DNA from: an uncultured Bacillus sp. | GTDB taxonomy: Bacteria; Bacillota; Bacilli; Bacillales_B; DSM-18226 | Direction: 5' to 3' | Length of the DNA: 64,000 bases | Assembly: GCF_946478885.1 (NCBI RefSeq) | Contig: NZ_CAMLDX010000002.1 | Coordinates: 1 to 64,000, forward strand | In this document: positions 56,472 through 64,000 of the stretch, one piece after another | How positions within the stretch are numbered: position 1 is the first letter of the stretch | Layout: each line of letters opens with the position of its first letter | The notes under the pieces: generated by a model | Database searches by the model: none | What the model was told of the DNA's origin: nothing | The model's input: the letters and a program-made list of their open reading frames with translations, nothing else | Position numbers and translations under genes: made by a program

Positions 56472-56843
56472 TTGTTAATTCCATTTTAAATAAGGAACTG
56501 CTGAATTGCAAGAATTTTTATAAAAAAATTGTTCCTGCTTGATTTACTTTGTTTTCCCATTGTCAAAAGTCCTCATTATCTTTCGCTGTGTGCAAGTGCT
56601 CATATATTGAATTAAAAATATATTAAGGGTGGGATATTTTATTGATTGCATTGTGTATTTAGCACATGATGTATATTTCATTTTCAAATATAGATGGTAA
56701 TGATTAGCAATGCTTTGTATAATAATGCTAGCAAAAATATTTTTGATAGGATGCTGATATAAACACCGCAAGTCGTTTTCTTTAATTTTTGTCCGTTCAT
56801 CTTGTGGGTTTATTCGGCAAAACTTATTTTTGGAGTGAAGGCG
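56472..56843. other. Divergent spacer
   Basis: AT-rich spacer between the NAD gene run and the DUF6241-like gene. No further structure or supported small gene was seen. Confidence 0.4.
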
Positions 56844-57425
56844 ATGAAACGAATCATTTGGTTTACCTTAATTTTCTTTGCACTTTTTTGTGCCGGCGGT
56901 GCCGGAACGTATACAATCATTCAAGATGCCAATGAAGATCATAAAGATGATTTAGAGAACGGGAAACCGTCAATGACGGTACCGCCTTCTGAAATGACTA
57001 GTGAAAGCGATATCAATGAACGGTTGACAGAGGTACAATCGCAGGAGAAAGAACAAATTGCCGCCATACATAGTATAAAATACACAATTGATCTTCCGGA
57101 AAATGCGACACAGGACATGGTCATTGATGTAATGCATCAAATGACGCATCAAAAGATTCGAGCAGAGGTAAAAGAAGGTGCCATTCCAATGAGCGAGGAC
57201 ACGATTAATCAGGTTTATGAAACTGTTTTACAGAGCGATTTTCCTGTAAAGAAAAAACTTCTCGAAATTCTCAGTCAGTGGGAGATTGGCAACTTTAGTC
57301 ATATCGTTTCAGATCATAATTATTTTTGGGATTATCAAGGAGGTACAACCGGCAAGGCATATGGAAGATTAGGGCTTGCTGAGGAAGAGGAATTTATCCG
57401 TTTACACTTTAGTACGCAGGAATAA
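56844..57425 (+). CDS. Membrane-anchored DUF6241-like protein
   Basis: One N-terminal membrane helix (RIIWFTLIFFALFCAGGAGTYTII) is followed by an acidic linker and a domain with SIKYTIDLPENATQDMVIDVMHQMTHQKIRA and FSHIVSDHNYFWDYQGGTTGKAYGRL. I recall this layout from Bacillus proteins labelled DUF6241; no function is known. ATG 56844 after GGAGTGAAGG is preferred to the upstream in-frame start. It precedes an L,D-transpeptidase gene by about 100 bp on the same strand. Confidence 0.7.
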   Translation: MKRIIWFTLIFFALFCAGGAGTYTIIQDANEDHKDDLENGKPSMTVPPSEMTSESDINERLTEVQSQEKEQIAAIHSIKYTIDLPENATQDMVIDVMHQMTHQKIRAEVKEGAIPMSEDTINQVYETVLQSDFPVKKKLLEILSQWEIGNFSHIVSDHNYFWDYQGGTTGKAYGRLGLAEEEEFIRLHFSTQE

Positions 57426-57521
57426 TCCCTACGTACTTTTCTGAAAGAATAAAGCTAAGTACATTTATTTCCATTTTTTAAAACTTTTCATAATATGGAG
57501 GAAACAAAAGGAGGTGTTTCC

Positions 57522-58016
57522 TTGCTTCATACCGTTAAACAAGGGGAATCGCTCGCACAAATATCCAGAGATTACCGTACGCCTTTGTCTGTCATTATTC
57601 AAGCTAATCCTGCCATCAATCCAAATCTTATTTATCCAGGACAGCAAATTGTCATTTCGGGCTATCCATCCCCTGAGAAGCTTCCATACCGAATTGACAT
57701 CTCCACAATCAAACGTCTTCTGCGACTGTATAAAAATGACGTTTTACAAAAAACCTATCCGATAGCGGTTGGAAAAATCTTACATGTAACACCAGTCGGG
57801 GATTATATTATTATCAATAAGGCTCCTAATCCTGGAGGTCCATTTGGTACGATGTGGATGAGTTTATCAAAGGAACACTATGGAATTCATGGCACAAATG
57901 ACCCTAGTTCCATCGGAAAAGCTGTATCAAGAGGCTGTATTCGGATGTATAATGAAAATGTTGAAGAACTTTCCCGAATTGTACCTATTGGAACACGAGT
58001 TTCCATCCATCCTTAA
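57522..58016 (+). CDS. LysM-containing L,D-transpeptidase
   Basis: Residues about 1-45 are a LysM peptidoglycan-binding domain ([33 protein letters not shown]). Residues about 55-164 are a YkuD-type catalytic domain with [20 protein letters not shown], containing the nucleophile Cys and upstream His. It cross-links or modifies peptide stems in the wall. No signal peptide is visible, as in B. subtilis YkuD, which is spore-associated. TTG 57522 after AGGAGGTG is the likely start. Confidence 0.9.
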   Translation: MLHTVKQGESLAQISRDYRTPLSVIIQANPAINPNLIYPGQQIVISGYPSPEKLPYRIDISTIKRLLRLYKNDVLQKTYPIAVGKILHVTPVGDYIIINKAPNPGGPFGTMWMSLSKEHYGIHGTNDPSSIGKAVSRGCIRMYNENVEELSRIVPIGTRVSIHP

Positions 58017-58123
58017 GAAAACCATATTCCCTTGCTTTTCTCCAGTAGAGATGAAATTATTTTCAAACTCATGCATATGAAAAGCTGAAGACATAAGATT
58101 TACGATGTTAGTCTTAACAGATA

Positions 58124-58226
58124 GATGTCCCATAAACTGTCAGGCATCCACATTCCATGCAGATTTATGCAAAGTGACATTATACGTGGTGCCTGACACC
58201 CTTGCTTTTGAACACCCTCTTTTTTA
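58124..58226. repeat. Nested-stem intergenic repeat, copy B
   Basis: The inner stem pairs TGTCAGGCA (58138) with TGCCTGACA (58190). It shares GTCCCATAA and TGCAGATTTATGCAAAG (58158-58174) with the copy at 18.9 kb, and CAGGCATCCAC with the copy at 14.4 kb. The right end TTGCTTTTGAACACCCTC runs into TTTTTT. It lies between convergent genes. Confidence 0.7.
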
Positions 58227-58231
58227 GCAAA

Positions 58232-58657
58232 TTACTTTATCACCAACACAGGGCAGTACGAAAGCTGCAATACTTTATAGCTGACACTTCCCATCATCAT
58301 CCCTTTGATAGCTCCAAGACCTCGAGAACCCATGACAATCAGCTGATAGTTTCCATTTTCGGCTGTTTTTACAATTTGGACAGCAGGATCGCCCATTACA
58401 TGATGCGTTTCAATCTCTAAGTCTTCGTCAGCTGCAAGTTCCTTCGCCTCTTCAAACAATACTTCGACTTCTCTATTAATTTTCGAATAAATTTCATCAA
58501 TAGCATCAGTTGTCATATTTTCTGAAATCATCAGATTTTTTTCTACGTGAATGACCCCTACTTTAGAAAATCTTTCCTTTGCAATTTGCAGGGCAGCATT
58601 CAAAGCTTTTTTACTCATTTTTGAACCATCAATTGCTACTAGAATTCGATTATACAC
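58232..58657 (-). CDS. Universal stress protein (UspA family)
   Basis: A 141-residue Usp domain with NRILVAIDGSKMSKKAL and the ATP loop GSRGLGAIKGMMMGSVSYKV. It is more typical of Bacillus YxiE/NhaX-type proteins than the copy at 52.7 kb, with which it shares the fold but limited sequence. GTG start eight nt after GGGAGG. Single gene. Confidence 0.92.
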   Translation of the reverse strand: MYNRILVAIDGSKMSKKALNAALQIAKERFSKVGVIHVEKNLMISENMTTDAIDEIYSKINREVEVLFEEAKELAADEDLEIETHHVMGDPAVQIVKTAENGNYQLIVMGSRGLGAIKGMMMGSVSYKVLQLSYCPVLVIK

Positions 58658-58878
58658 AGAATTATCCTCCCGAATACATAAATTACATTACTATTCTATC
58701 AAATTTTTACATACTATAATTAAGTTACTTTTAAATGTTTAACTTTTTTTAAAATTAATAAGAAATCGTCAATTCCTCTCTTACAGTGCTCTTCTCCCTC
58801 CATATTTGCTATTGCTGAATGAATAACTGCCTTCTATAATAAGAATTGAACTGCTAATGGAAGGTCGTGTGTATTGCA

Positions 58879-59553
58879 ATGGCTATATTAAAAAATGATT
58901 GGGCTCCTCTGCTGAAGGAAGAGTTTGAGAAACCTTATTACCAGCGTCTGCGAAAAGCTCTTTGGCAGGAGTATCAGACACAGGAAATTTATCCTGATAA
59001 ATATGATATTTATAATGCGCTTCATTTTACACCTTATCAAGACACAAAAGTCGTTATTATCGGGCAGGATCCGTATCACGGACCGGGACAAGCTCATGGT
59101 CTAAGTTTTTCTGTCAAACCAGGAATCGCTATTCCTCCCTCTCTGCAGAATATTTATAAAGAACTCCATGATGATTTAGGGTGTAATATTCCCAATCATG
59201 GCTATTTAATAGAATGGACAAAGCAAGGTGTATTGCTGCTTAATGCCGTATTGACGGTACGTGCGGGCATTCCAAACTCCCATAAAGCACTTGGCTGGGA
59301 AAATTTCACTGATAAAGTAATAGAAACATTAAATCAGAGGGAAAAACCGATCGTATTCATTCTATGGGGCCGTTTTGCGCAACAAAAGGAACAATTAATT
59401 ACCTCACCTCAGCATCTGATTATCAAATCTCCGCACCCAAGTCCCTTCTCTGCGAACCGCGGATTCTTTGGAAGCAGACCGTTTTCGAGGACCAATGCCT
59501 TTTTGCAGAAAATCGGCAGCAAAGCAATTGACTGGCAAATAACAAATCTATGA
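58879..59553 (+). CDS. ung: Uracil-DNA glycosylase
   Basis: A family 1 Ung with the water-activating motif [25 protein letters not shown], and the Leu-loop [19 protein letters not shown]. It removes uracil from DNA to start base excision repair. It is collinear with the B. subtilis Ung. The ATG at 58879 gives the expected N-terminus MAILKNDW; the frame is open a few codons further upstream. Confidence 0.96.
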   Translation: MAILKNDWAPLLKEEFEKPYYQRLRKALWQEYQTQEIYPDKYDIYNALHFTPYQDTKVVIIGQDPYHGPGQAHGLSFSVKPGIAIPPSLQNIYKELHDDLGCNIPNHGYLIEWTKQGVLLLNAVLTVRAGIPNSHKALGWENFTDKVIETLNQREKPIVFILWGRFAQQKEQLITSPQHLIIKSPHPSPFSANRGFFGSRPFSRTNAFLQKIGSKAIDWQITNL

Positions 59554-59978
59554 AACAAGCAAAACATTTAATAGGTATGGAATTTCCAGAAGTAGCTATC
59601 CAGAATTATTAAAGGATTTTGATTAGATTCCCCCATTTAAATGATCCATTCCTCCCCTTTATATTAAGGCTGCATGAGGCATCGCTGCAATTCTCCTGCG
59701 ATTCATGCAACCTTTTATCAGCATTCAATTAAAAGGATCTGTAATGAACATCTTCATGCAGTTTTGAAATATACAAATCAGTGATTTCCAAACATTTCAT
59801 AAGTATTTCTTGAGTAATAGATAAAATATTTAGAAAAATCTGAGAATTATTTATATTAATCTGCTATAATATATATAATGGCTAAGTTGTTTCTGCTATC
59901 TGCAGTACATGATTCAGCCGATTTATTAGTACTGGATTATGAATATCCAGCAAATATTTCTTAGATGGGGGTTTGCGA
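59554..59978. other. Spacer between ung and the guanylate kinase-like gene
   Basis: Contains the ung terminator at its left side and the promoter of the next gene. Otherwise I see no gene or structured RNA. Confidence 0.4.
59668..59716 (+). terminator. ung: Terminator after ung
   Basis: GGCTGCATGAGGCATCGC pairs with GCGATTCATGCAACC (three-base bulge), followed by TTTTA. Confidence 0.65.
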
Positions 59979-60569
59979 ATGTACCAAATTAAAGAAAAAG
60001 AAAAGATATTTATTTATACAGGTCCAGATGGCTCAGGAAGGAAAACAATTGCGAAAATGGTTGCTACCGCGTTTGATATGGAAACAGTCCTCTCTTACAC
60101 TACCCGACCTCCCCGTCATTATGAACAAGATAGTAGAGATTATCATTTTGTTGATCACGCAACATATCTTAAAATGCAGCAACAGCAGGAATTTCTCGAA
60201 GACGTAGAAATCGATGGCTATCACTACGGTATACTTGAAGAAGATATCGTAAAGGCCTTTAAAAATCATAACCTCGTTTATTTAACTTTAAATCCCGAAG
60301 GAACGGAAAAGTTAAAAAAGATGTATGGTGATAAAATCATGAGATTTTTTATTTACGCAGATCGTGAAACCGTTATAGATAGACAAAAACAAAGGATGGA
60401 TAATGATGTAGATATTAAGCGACATTTAACGCACTATGATGAAACGATGACTTATAAAAAATCCTGTGAGTATGCCTTTGAAAACTATGATTTGCCACAG
60501 GTTTCCTATCAAATCAGCGAAGTGATCGAAGAATTTTTGGAACGCGATATTATTATTACTGACTATTAA
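59979..60569 (+). CDS. Guanylate kinase-like protein
   Basis: A P-loop kinase of the guanylate kinase family: GPDGSGRKTIA, the GMP-binding TTRPPRHYEQDSRDYHFV, and the lid region with RQKQRMDNDVDIKRHLTHY. The P-loop differs from the usual GPSGVGKGT. The protein lacks the strict Gmk lid arginine pattern as far as I can see, so this is a second, divergent member beside the housekeeping gmk expected elsewhere. Start ATG 59979 after TGGGGGT; TTG two codons upstream is possible. Monocistronic. Confidence 0.8.
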   Translation: MYQIKEKEKIFIYTGPDGSGRKTIAKMVATAFDMETVLSYTTRPPRHYEQDSRDYHFVDHATYLKMQQQQEFLEDVEIDGYHYGILEEDIVKAFKNHNLVYLTLNPEGTEKLKKMYGDKIMRFFIYADRETVIDRQKQRMDNDVDIKRHLTHYDETMTYKKSCEYAFENYDLPQVSYQISEVIEEFLERDIIITDY

Positions 60570-60576
60570 TTGAAAT

Positions 60577-60627
60577 AAAAGGAGTGATCCATCAGGGCAA
60601 AGAACCTTTTGCGGACCACTCCTTTTT
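60577..60627 (+). terminator. Terminator after the guanylate kinase-like gene
   Basis: AAAAGGAGTGATCC pairs with GGACCACTCCTTTT (one mismatch) and is followed by T. Confidence 0.8.
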
Positions 60628-60755
60628 TCATTCAATTAATTATTCTGCAGAACCTTTTGATCATTAAATAAAATAGTTCCAGTTCAATGACAGGATTCTT
60701 AGAATCTCGATGGCCATGATTACCTCTTACCGAAAGCATTGAACCGATACAACAT

Positions 60756-61586
60756 CTATTTTTTTGGCAGGAAGATTCCTTCTGGATCAACTTGTCGATA
60801 AAGAATATCCAGTTCTTCATAAGTAGGAGGTTTGGTTTCCCCTTGACACCGAGTGAAATCAAGGGGAAAACCGGTACAATCCTGAAGCATTTCTTCGGTA
60901 ATTCCTGGATGCATGGTATCAACATACATCCGGCCTGTCTCCTCATCAAAACGATATACTGCCATATTTGAAATGACAGCAGAAGGTCCTCCGATAAACT
61001 TTCTGCCATAAGCTTGACGGCGGTGCACCCATTCACCTGATGGCCATTGTCGAATGCGCCAGCCCGGAGAAGTCAGATAGTCAATTTGTTCTTTAAACCG
61101 GCGTTTTTCCTGAACCATAAGAAATACTGTACGCTTGGCTAAGGAATTGATATCAGAATTCCCCCCGCTTCCTGGAAAACGCAAATCTGGATGTGCATAA
61201 TCCCCTACAGCAGTAGTATTGACATTGCCAAATTGATCAATTTCAGCTCCTCCTAAGAAAGCTAGATCAACGACTCCTCTTTGTAACTGGTTAAATACTT
61301 CTAATAATCCTGAAGTAATCGAACATCCTTTTACACAGCGAGGATCACCTACAGAAGAAGGAAGCGATGTACCTTGTGTGTCAATCGTACCAGCCTCGTA
61401 AATCACCTTGCATTTGGGAGCATTGGTTTTTCCAGCAAGCATAATGGCAAGCATAGGAAGACCGGTCCCTGCAAAGACAACCTCATGATTACGCACTTCA
61501 CGAGCTGCAGCAACCGCAAGCAAATCAGCAGACGAATACTCACCAGGAGCCGCATAGGTACCCTTTTGCATCATAACTTTTTCCAT
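60756..61586 (-). CDS. CoA-transferase beta subunit (GctB-like)
   Basis: A family I CoA-transferase B subunit, 276 residues, with VVFAGTGLPMLAIMLA, the catalytic Glu in VIYEAGTID (about residue 64), VDLAFLGGAEIDQFGNVN and PSAVISNMAVYRFD. It resembles glutaconate CoA-transferase GctB more than the 3-oxoacid type. Retention of the Glu argues for a real transferase rather than the ring-opening hydrolases of the IpdAB type. The start overlaps the A-subunit stop by one base, with AAGGGGGAG as ribosome binding site. Confidence 0.87.
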   Translation of the reverse strand: MEKVMMQKGTYAAPGEYSSADLLAVAAAREVRNHEVVFAGTGLPMLAIMLAGKTNAPKCKVIYEAGTIDTQGTSLPSSVGDPRCVKGCSITSGLLEVFNQLQRGVVDLAFLGGAEIDQFGNVNTTAVGDYAHPDLRFPGSGGNSDINSLAKRTVFLMVQEKRRFKEQIDYLTSPGWRIRQWPSGEWVHRRQAYGRKFIGGPSAVISNMAVYRFDEETGRMYVDTMHPGITEEMLQDCTGFPLDFTRCQGETKPPTYEELDILYRQVDPEGIFLPKK

Positions 61587-62560
61587 TAATAACTCCCCCT
61601 TATAACCCGGGTACTATATTTATAGTAACTGTTCGCTTTTAAGGAAAGTAATTGTGAGGCATCCAGTTTTTCTAAATATTCCTCATGGCTGTCCACACCA
61701 TATACCCATTCATCCATCCATGCCTTAAGTTTATCTTCTGATTTCGATGCACTTGCAAACTGGCTGATAAAAGTGCCGTCCACATCATAATAACCGTATA
61801 CTCCTGTAGGATGTGCTCCCCAAGGTACCTCGACAACAGCATCCACTAAATAGCTTGGAAGCAGGTTCCGTTCCGGTTCCTCTCGTAGATAGGATTCTGG
61901 TACAATATCTTCGGCAACAACAATCACTTTTTCCGCAGCCTTAACAGCCTGTTCGTCTGAAAAGCTTTGTCCCAACACACGAACGGTTCCTTCCTCTCCT
62001 GCCTGTTGCACATGAATGACGCACACATCCGGTCTTGCTGCAGGAACCATAATAATTTCCCCTTCATCATAAAATGGGTCTGATGTATAGGCGAACTTTT
62101 GCTGAGGGATGCGCGGATTTTGTCCATTTCGAAGCCCGGCCTTTCCGAGCATATCATATTTGGGATTCAAAATATCTGTTCCTCGTGAGGCCCAGGTAGG
62201 CAGAAACGGAACTCCTGAGGCTCCTGCCTGCATTCGATAAAGAATATGCTGATGGCTGTAATCCTCAGCTATGACTTCCCCTTCCTTCAGTTTCCTGTCT
62301 AAGCAGTAAGGAACCTTCCCATAAAGTTCATGCCCGATCCAGCAGGATTCCCAGATTGCCACCGCACCGGCCCCAATCAGCATTTCTGAATGCGTTCCGG
62401 AATTAACCTCGATTAAATGGAGATTTTTTTTACCTTGGCGAATCATTTCATAAATCACCGCCATCGGACGCCGCCAAATAGTAAACCCGCTGAAGGTGAT
62501 CATACTTCCATCCGAAATCATCTGCACAGCTTCCTTTAATGAACAACGCTTGTCCGACAT
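61586..62560 (-). CDS. CoA-transferase alpha subunit (GctA-like)
   Basis: A 324-residue family I CoA-transferase A subunit: MITFSGFTIWRRPMAVIYEMIRQG, LIGAGAVAIWESCWIGHE, MQAGASGVPFLPTWASRGTDIL, VPAARPDVCVIHVQQAGEEGTV. It pairs with the overlapping B subunit to move CoA between acyl groups. It lies downstream of an acyl-CoA dehydrogenase on the same strand, so the set probably activates and oxidises an organic acid. AAGGGAG precedes the ATG. Confidence 0.87.
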   Translation of the reverse strand: MSDKRCSLKEAVQMISDGSMITFSGFTIWRRPMAVIYEMIRQGKKNLHLIEVNSGTHSEMLIGAGAVAIWESCWIGHELYGKVPYCLDRKLKEGEVIAEDYSHQHILYRMQAGASGVPFLPTWASRGTDILNPKYDMLGKAGLRNGQNPRIPQQKFAYTSDPFYDEGEIIMVPAARPDVCVIHVQQAGEEGTVRVLGQSFSDEQAVKAAEKVIVVAEDIVPESYLREEPERNLLPSYLVDAVVEVPWGAHPTGVYGYYDVDGTFISQFASASKSEDKLKAWMDEWVYGVDSHEEYLEKLDASQLLSLKANSYYKYSTRVIRGSY

Positions 62561-62695
62561 TCTTTCTTTGCTCCCTTCTGTCGTTAAGTGTATTTTTCAA
62601 CACTCAGAATATATTTTTGGTCAATCTTCTTTTTGTATTGATATGGCTATATCAAAAAAAACTCATGTATCCATTTAACGATGCCAGATATTCTG

Positions 62696-63874
62696 TTATC
62701 CTAATACATACTTTGAGATGACCAGTCTTTGAATCTCATTGGTTCCTTCATAAATTTGCGTAATTTTTGCGTCACGGAACAGCCTTTCAACTGGATATTC
62801 CTTTGTATAACCGTATCCCCCATAGATTTGAATGGCTTCTTCTGCTGTTTTCATAGCTGTATCTGTGGCAAAACGTTTTGCCATTGAGGCTTCCTTCCCA
62901 CATTTTATCCCGCGATTGCGAAGATGTGCCGCACGATAAACAAGGAGTCTAGCAGCATCTATTTCTGTTGCCATGTCTGCAATTTTAAAGGAGATACCTT
63001 GATTTGCTACAATTGGCTTGCCAAACTGGATCCGTTCCTTTGCATATTGAACGGAGAATTCCAGGGCTGCTTCAGCAATTCCTAATCCTTGTGCAGCGAT
63101 ACCAATCCTGCCGACATCAAGGTTTGCCATAGCGATTTTAAAACCTTCCCCTTCCAGTCCCAACAGGTTTTCCGCTGGTACCTCGGCGTTGTCAAAGATT
63201 AATTCGGTTGTATTCGAACCGTGTAATCCCATTTTTCTTTCTTTTTTTCCTAAATAAAAACCAAGGGTATCTTTTTCCACAATAAAGGCTGAAATTCCTT
63301 TAGTGCCTGCTTCAGGATTGGTAACGGCAAAAGTAATATACGTATCAGCTACCCCTCCGTTTGTAATAAAAATCTTGCTTCCGTTTAAGATGTATTTATC
63401 GCCTTTTCTAACCGCTCTTGTCTGAATTTTTCGCGCATCAGAACCTGCACTTGGCTCGGTCAGCGCGAAAGCCCCAATGTACTCGCCGGCAGCGAGCTTT
63501 GGTATATACTTTTTCTTTTGCTCTTCAGTACCAAAATAGAGAATTGGATTGGTACCCACAGATGTATGTACCGATAAAATCACTCCAACGGTGGCGCTAA
63601 CTTTGGCAATTTCATTGATTGTCATGATATAGGAAGTGAAGTCTGCGCCTGCCCCTCCGTATTCGGCAGGGATTGGAATCCCCATCAAACCGAATTCTCC
63701 CATTTTACGGATGATCGACAACGGATATTCATCTGTTTCTTCCATCGTATTAATAAATGGAGCAATTTCATTTTGGGCAAATTCTCGCACCATTTTTCGC
63801 AACATTAACTGTTCCTCTGTGAACTCCATAAACATGTCTTTTTCCGCTTTATTCTGAATAAGTGTTGGCATCAT
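62696..63874 (-). CDS. Acyl-CoA dehydrogenase
   Basis: A FAD-dependent acyl-CoA dehydrogenase of about 392 residues: EFTEEQLMLRKMVREFAQNE, AFALTEPSAGSDA, KIFITNGGVADTYI, KERIQFGKPI, IYGGYGYTKEYPVERLFRD and catalytic Glu in QIYEGTNEIQR. It introduces the alpha-beta double bond and gives electrons to ETF. ATG 63874 follows AGGAGG; the frame is open further upstream but not ACAD-like there. It is probably transcribed ahead of the CoA-transferase genes. The upstream region is cut by the window end. Confidence 0.94.
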   Translation of the reverse strand: MMPTLIQNKAEKDMFMEFTEEQLMLRKMVREFAQNEIAPFINTMEETDEYPLSIIRKMGEFGLMGIPIPAEYGGAGADFTSYIMTINEIAKVSATVGVILSVHTSVGTNPILYFGTEEQKKKYIPKLAAGEYIGAFALTEPSAGSDARKIQTRAVRKGDKYILNGSKIFITNGGVADTYITFAVTNPEAGTKGISAFIVEKDTLGFYLGKKERKMGLHGSNTTELIFDNAEVPAENLLGLEGEGFKIAMANLDVGRIGIAAQGLGIAEAALEFSVQYAKERIQFGKPIVANQGISFKIADMATEIDAARLLVYRAAHLRNRGIKCGKEASMAKRFATDTAMKTAEEAIQIYGGYGYTKEYPVERLFRDAKITQIYEGTNEIQRLVISKYVLG

Positions 63875-64000
63875 TTTTCCTCCTGCCTCGTCTGCATTTT
63901 CTGTTTTATTCAAATTTTCTGTAAATAATACTTTCAATCTTGATTTAATGAAAGGCAATGGATGTTTTTCCTTCCTGCTTATCAACCTTCTACTTTCAAC

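Overview
The window looks like a chromosomal segment of an endospore-forming, low-GC, Bacillus-like member of the Bacillaceae. The basis is AGGAGG-type ribosome binding sites, frequent TTG/GTG starts, RacA, a YheC/YheD-type protein, a family of spore-surface-like proteins behind SigE/SigK-type -10 sequences, an LTA synthase, and TPP-riboswitch control of thiC. I see no rRNA, tRNA, CRISPR array, insertion sequence or prophage. All assignments come from reading motifs; no database search was run.

Region 1 (about 0.1-11.1 kb) holds two small genes (an extradiol dioxygenase-like protein and a Nudix hydrolase), then the most striking locus. This is a leftward, translationally coupled five-gene operon. 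It joins a complete 2-aminoethylphosphonate (AEP) pathway (PEP mutase, phosphonopyruvate decarboxylase, and a CMP-transferase/AEP-transaminase fusion) to amide-bond chemistry (a COOH-NH2 ligase/YheCD ATP-grasp fusion and a MurF-like ligase). A divergent N-formylglutamate amidohydrolase-like gene flanks it. The likely product is an AEP-bearing peptide or surface polymer, possibly spore-associated. This is my main candidate for an undescribed system.

Region 2 (11.2-25.3 kb) has an unusual aminopropyltransferase, a ZIP metal transporter, a LysR regulator, a dioxygenase/ACMSD-like pair for aromatic breakdown, an ABC-F ATPase, a NosL-type lipoprotein, an M42 peptidase, an orphan selB, a cold-shock gene and a GH13 glucosidase. 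Region 3 (25.6-30 kb) carries four paralogous spore-surface-type proteins. Region 4 (30-38.6 kb) has a nitroreductase, racA, LTA synthase, a complete fixABCX electron-bifurcation operon, and a frameshifted ykuK. Region 5 (38.8-44 kb) is a signalling operon of two hybrid kinases flanking a CheR-type methyltransferase.

Region 6 (44-54 kb) has an unusual endonuclease I-like protein, the iron exporter fetAB, a DUF1540 protein, a secreted protein of unknown function, an AEC transporter, riboswitch-thiC, two rhodaneses behind a CsoR/CstR-like operator, and a universal stress protein. Region 7 (53.2-56.4 kb) is a compact NAD/ADP-ribose module: ADP-ribosylglycohydrolase, NMN adenylyltransferase-like, nicotinamidase and a Nudix-type regulator. 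Region 8 (56.8-64 kb) has a DUF6241-like protein, a LysM L,D-transpeptidase, a second universal stress protein, ung, a guanylate kinase paralogue, a two-subunit CoA-transferase and an acyl-CoA dehydrogenase whose upstream region meets the window edge. A family of nested-stem intergenic repeats sits at gene ends at four places.
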